Of a stretch of 64,000 nt of DNA, positions 63,170 to 64,000 are shown in pieces. The stretch comes from Billgrantia lactosivorans (GTDB taxonomy: Bacteria; Pseudomonadota; Gammaproteobacteria; Pseudomonadales; Halomonadaceae). The translations under genes and the position numbers were made by a program. Numbering within the stretch: the first letter of the stretch is position 1; the number at the start of each line of letters is the position of its first letter. Location of the stretch: NCBI RefSeq assembly GCF_003254665.1, contig NZ_QHGY01000003.1, positions 248,286-312,285 on the forward strand. The letters run 5' to 3'. A model generated the notes under the pieces. The model saw only the letters and a list, made by a program, of their open reading frames with translations, was not told where the DNA came from and did not search any database.

Positions 63170-64000
63170 CTAGTTGATCATCCCGGGCAGCCAGGTGGCG
63201 ATCCCGGGGAAGACAATCAGGATAGCCACCAGTAGCATCGAGCAGAGGATGTACGGGATGGCCGCGGCATAGATCTCACGCATGCTGGTCCCTTTGGGCG
63301 CGACGCCTTTCATCACGAATAGCAGCAGCCCCAGCGGTGGGGTTGAGAAGCTGATCTCCAGCGCCAGCAGCATGATGATGCCGAACCAGATCGGGTCGAA
63401 GCCCAGCACCTGGGCCAGCGGGAAGAAGAACGGCACCGTCAGCATCATGATCGAGATCTGCTCCATGAAGGTACCGAGCACCAGCAGCACGGCGAACATG
63501 GCGAGCAGCATCAGGATCGGCGCCAGATCGAAGCTGGTGGCCCACTGGATCAGCCCGCTGGAAGCGCCCGAGAAGGCCAGCAGCTGGCTGAAGGTGGCGG
63601 AGCCGAAGACGATCAGGTAGGCCATCAGCGTGACCTTCAGTGCACCGATGACGGAGAGCTTGAACGCCTCCCAGGTCATGCAGCGATAGATCACCGCCAG
63701 CACGATGGCCCCCAGGGCGCCGAATGCCGCCGCCTCTGAGGGCGTGGCGAAGCCCATCAGCATCAGCGCCACGATGAAGACCATCACGCTGATCATCGGC
63801 AGGATGTCGGAGCCGATCAGTTTCAGCTTCTGGGCGAACGGCACCGGCTCGAGTTCATAGTTGGGTGCCGCTTGGGGATCGATGCGTGTCTGGATCCAGA
63901 TGGTGGCCAAGTAGAGGCCGGCCAGCACCAGGCCCGGCAGGATGCCGGCGATCAGCAGGGCGCCGATGTCGACCTTGGCCAGCGTGGCCAGCAACACCGC
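63170..64000 (-). CDS. dctM: TRAP transporter large permease, DctM type (5' end outside window)
   Basis: At least 277 aa visible and open to the right edge. Multiple hydrophobic helices; ISMREIYAAAIPYIL-type C-terminus, FATPSEAAAFGALGAIVLAVIY and LALEISFSTPPLGLLLFVMKGVAP are DctM motifs. Different from the malonate dctM at 54546. Substrate cannot be told because partner genes lie outside the window. Confidence 0.9.
   Translation of the reverse strand, partial: AVLLATLAKVDIGALLIAGILPGLVLAGLYLATIWIQTRIDPQAAPNYELEPVPFAQKLKLIGSDILPMISVMVFIVALMLMGFATPSEAAAFGALGAIVLAVIYRCMTWEAFKLSVIGALKVTLMAYLIVFGSATFSQLLAFSGASSGLIQWATSFDLAPILMLLAMFAVLLVLGTFMEQISIMMLTVPFFFPLAQVLGFDPIWFGIIMLLALEISFSTPPLGLLLFVMKGVAPKGTSMREIYAAAIPYILCSMLLVAILIVFPGIATWLPGMIN

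Overview
The window is GC-rich (roughly 65-70 %) gamma-proteobacterial chromosome, most like a halophilic or marine member of the Halomonadaceae (Halomonas-type). This assignment is inference. It rests on a complete RecBCD set, two TRAP transporter loci, a ybhP-clsB-ybhN operon in the enteric order, a Pantoea-type zeaxanthin cluster and a Fur-type iron box. No rRNA, tRNA, CRISPR array or intact insertion sequence was seen.

Layout. 1-2.9 kb: phospholipid operon ybhP (cut by the left edge), clsB, ybhN. 3-7.2 kb: FadR-type GntR regulator facing a yfcC transporter / DUF1028 / M20 amidohydrolase operon that has a perfect 18-bp palindrome in its promoter. 7.3-20.2 kb: small housekeeping and stress genes (VOC protein, YgjV, DUF2945, NfsA, nucleoside deaminase, phosphoesterase, AraC, LysE, DUF427, MFS+TetR, Acg-type oxidoreductase, TrxC, MTA/SAH nucleosidase, IsdG-like monooxygenase, FrnE-like DsbA, GFA protein, DUF6544). 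20.1-26 kb: an accessory, defence-like island with an antitoxin next to a deleted RelE/HigB-type toxin, an intact MntA-HepT pair, a voltage-gated-type K+ channel, a DUF6544 remnant, an AT-rich AIPR (abortive infection) gene coupled to a 22-codon ORF, a copy of the 3' end of recD, and a PAP2 phosphatase. 26-32.2 kb: recD and recB. 32.3-40.3 kb: carotenoid cluster (crtZ; crtB-crtI-crtY-crtX-fni; crtE), which lies between recB and recC (40.3-43.9 kb). 44-50.2 kb: cytosolic 5'-nucleotidase plus flavin reductase, amidase, AraC, EF-hand protein, HCCA-isomerase-like protein, Fur-box-controlled siderophore-interacting protein. 50.3-58.3 kb: malonate uptake and catabolism operon (TRAP dctPQM, malonyl-CoA decarboxylase, malonyl-CoA synthetase, hydroxyacid dehydrogenase, CMD protein) with a divergent GntR regulator. 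58.4-62.2 kb: selO, tryptophan 2,3-dioxygenase and a frameshifted kynureninase. 62.3-64 kb: MntA-type antitoxin with a dead HepT toxin, then a TRAP large subunit cut by the right edge.

How genes work together. The crt genes encode a full route from IPP/DMAPP through GGPP, phytoene, lycopene and beta-carotene to zeaxanthin and its glucoside. The malonate operon takes up malonate, activates it to malonyl-CoA and decarboxylates it to acetyl-CoA. Tryptophan dioxygenase and kynureninase form part of the route to anthranilate. A recurring theme is toxin decay: two of three toxin-antitoxin loci keep an intact antitoxin next to a broken toxin. The best candidate for something little described is the AIPR gene with its overlapping 22-aa ORF, inside an island that abuts recBCD.
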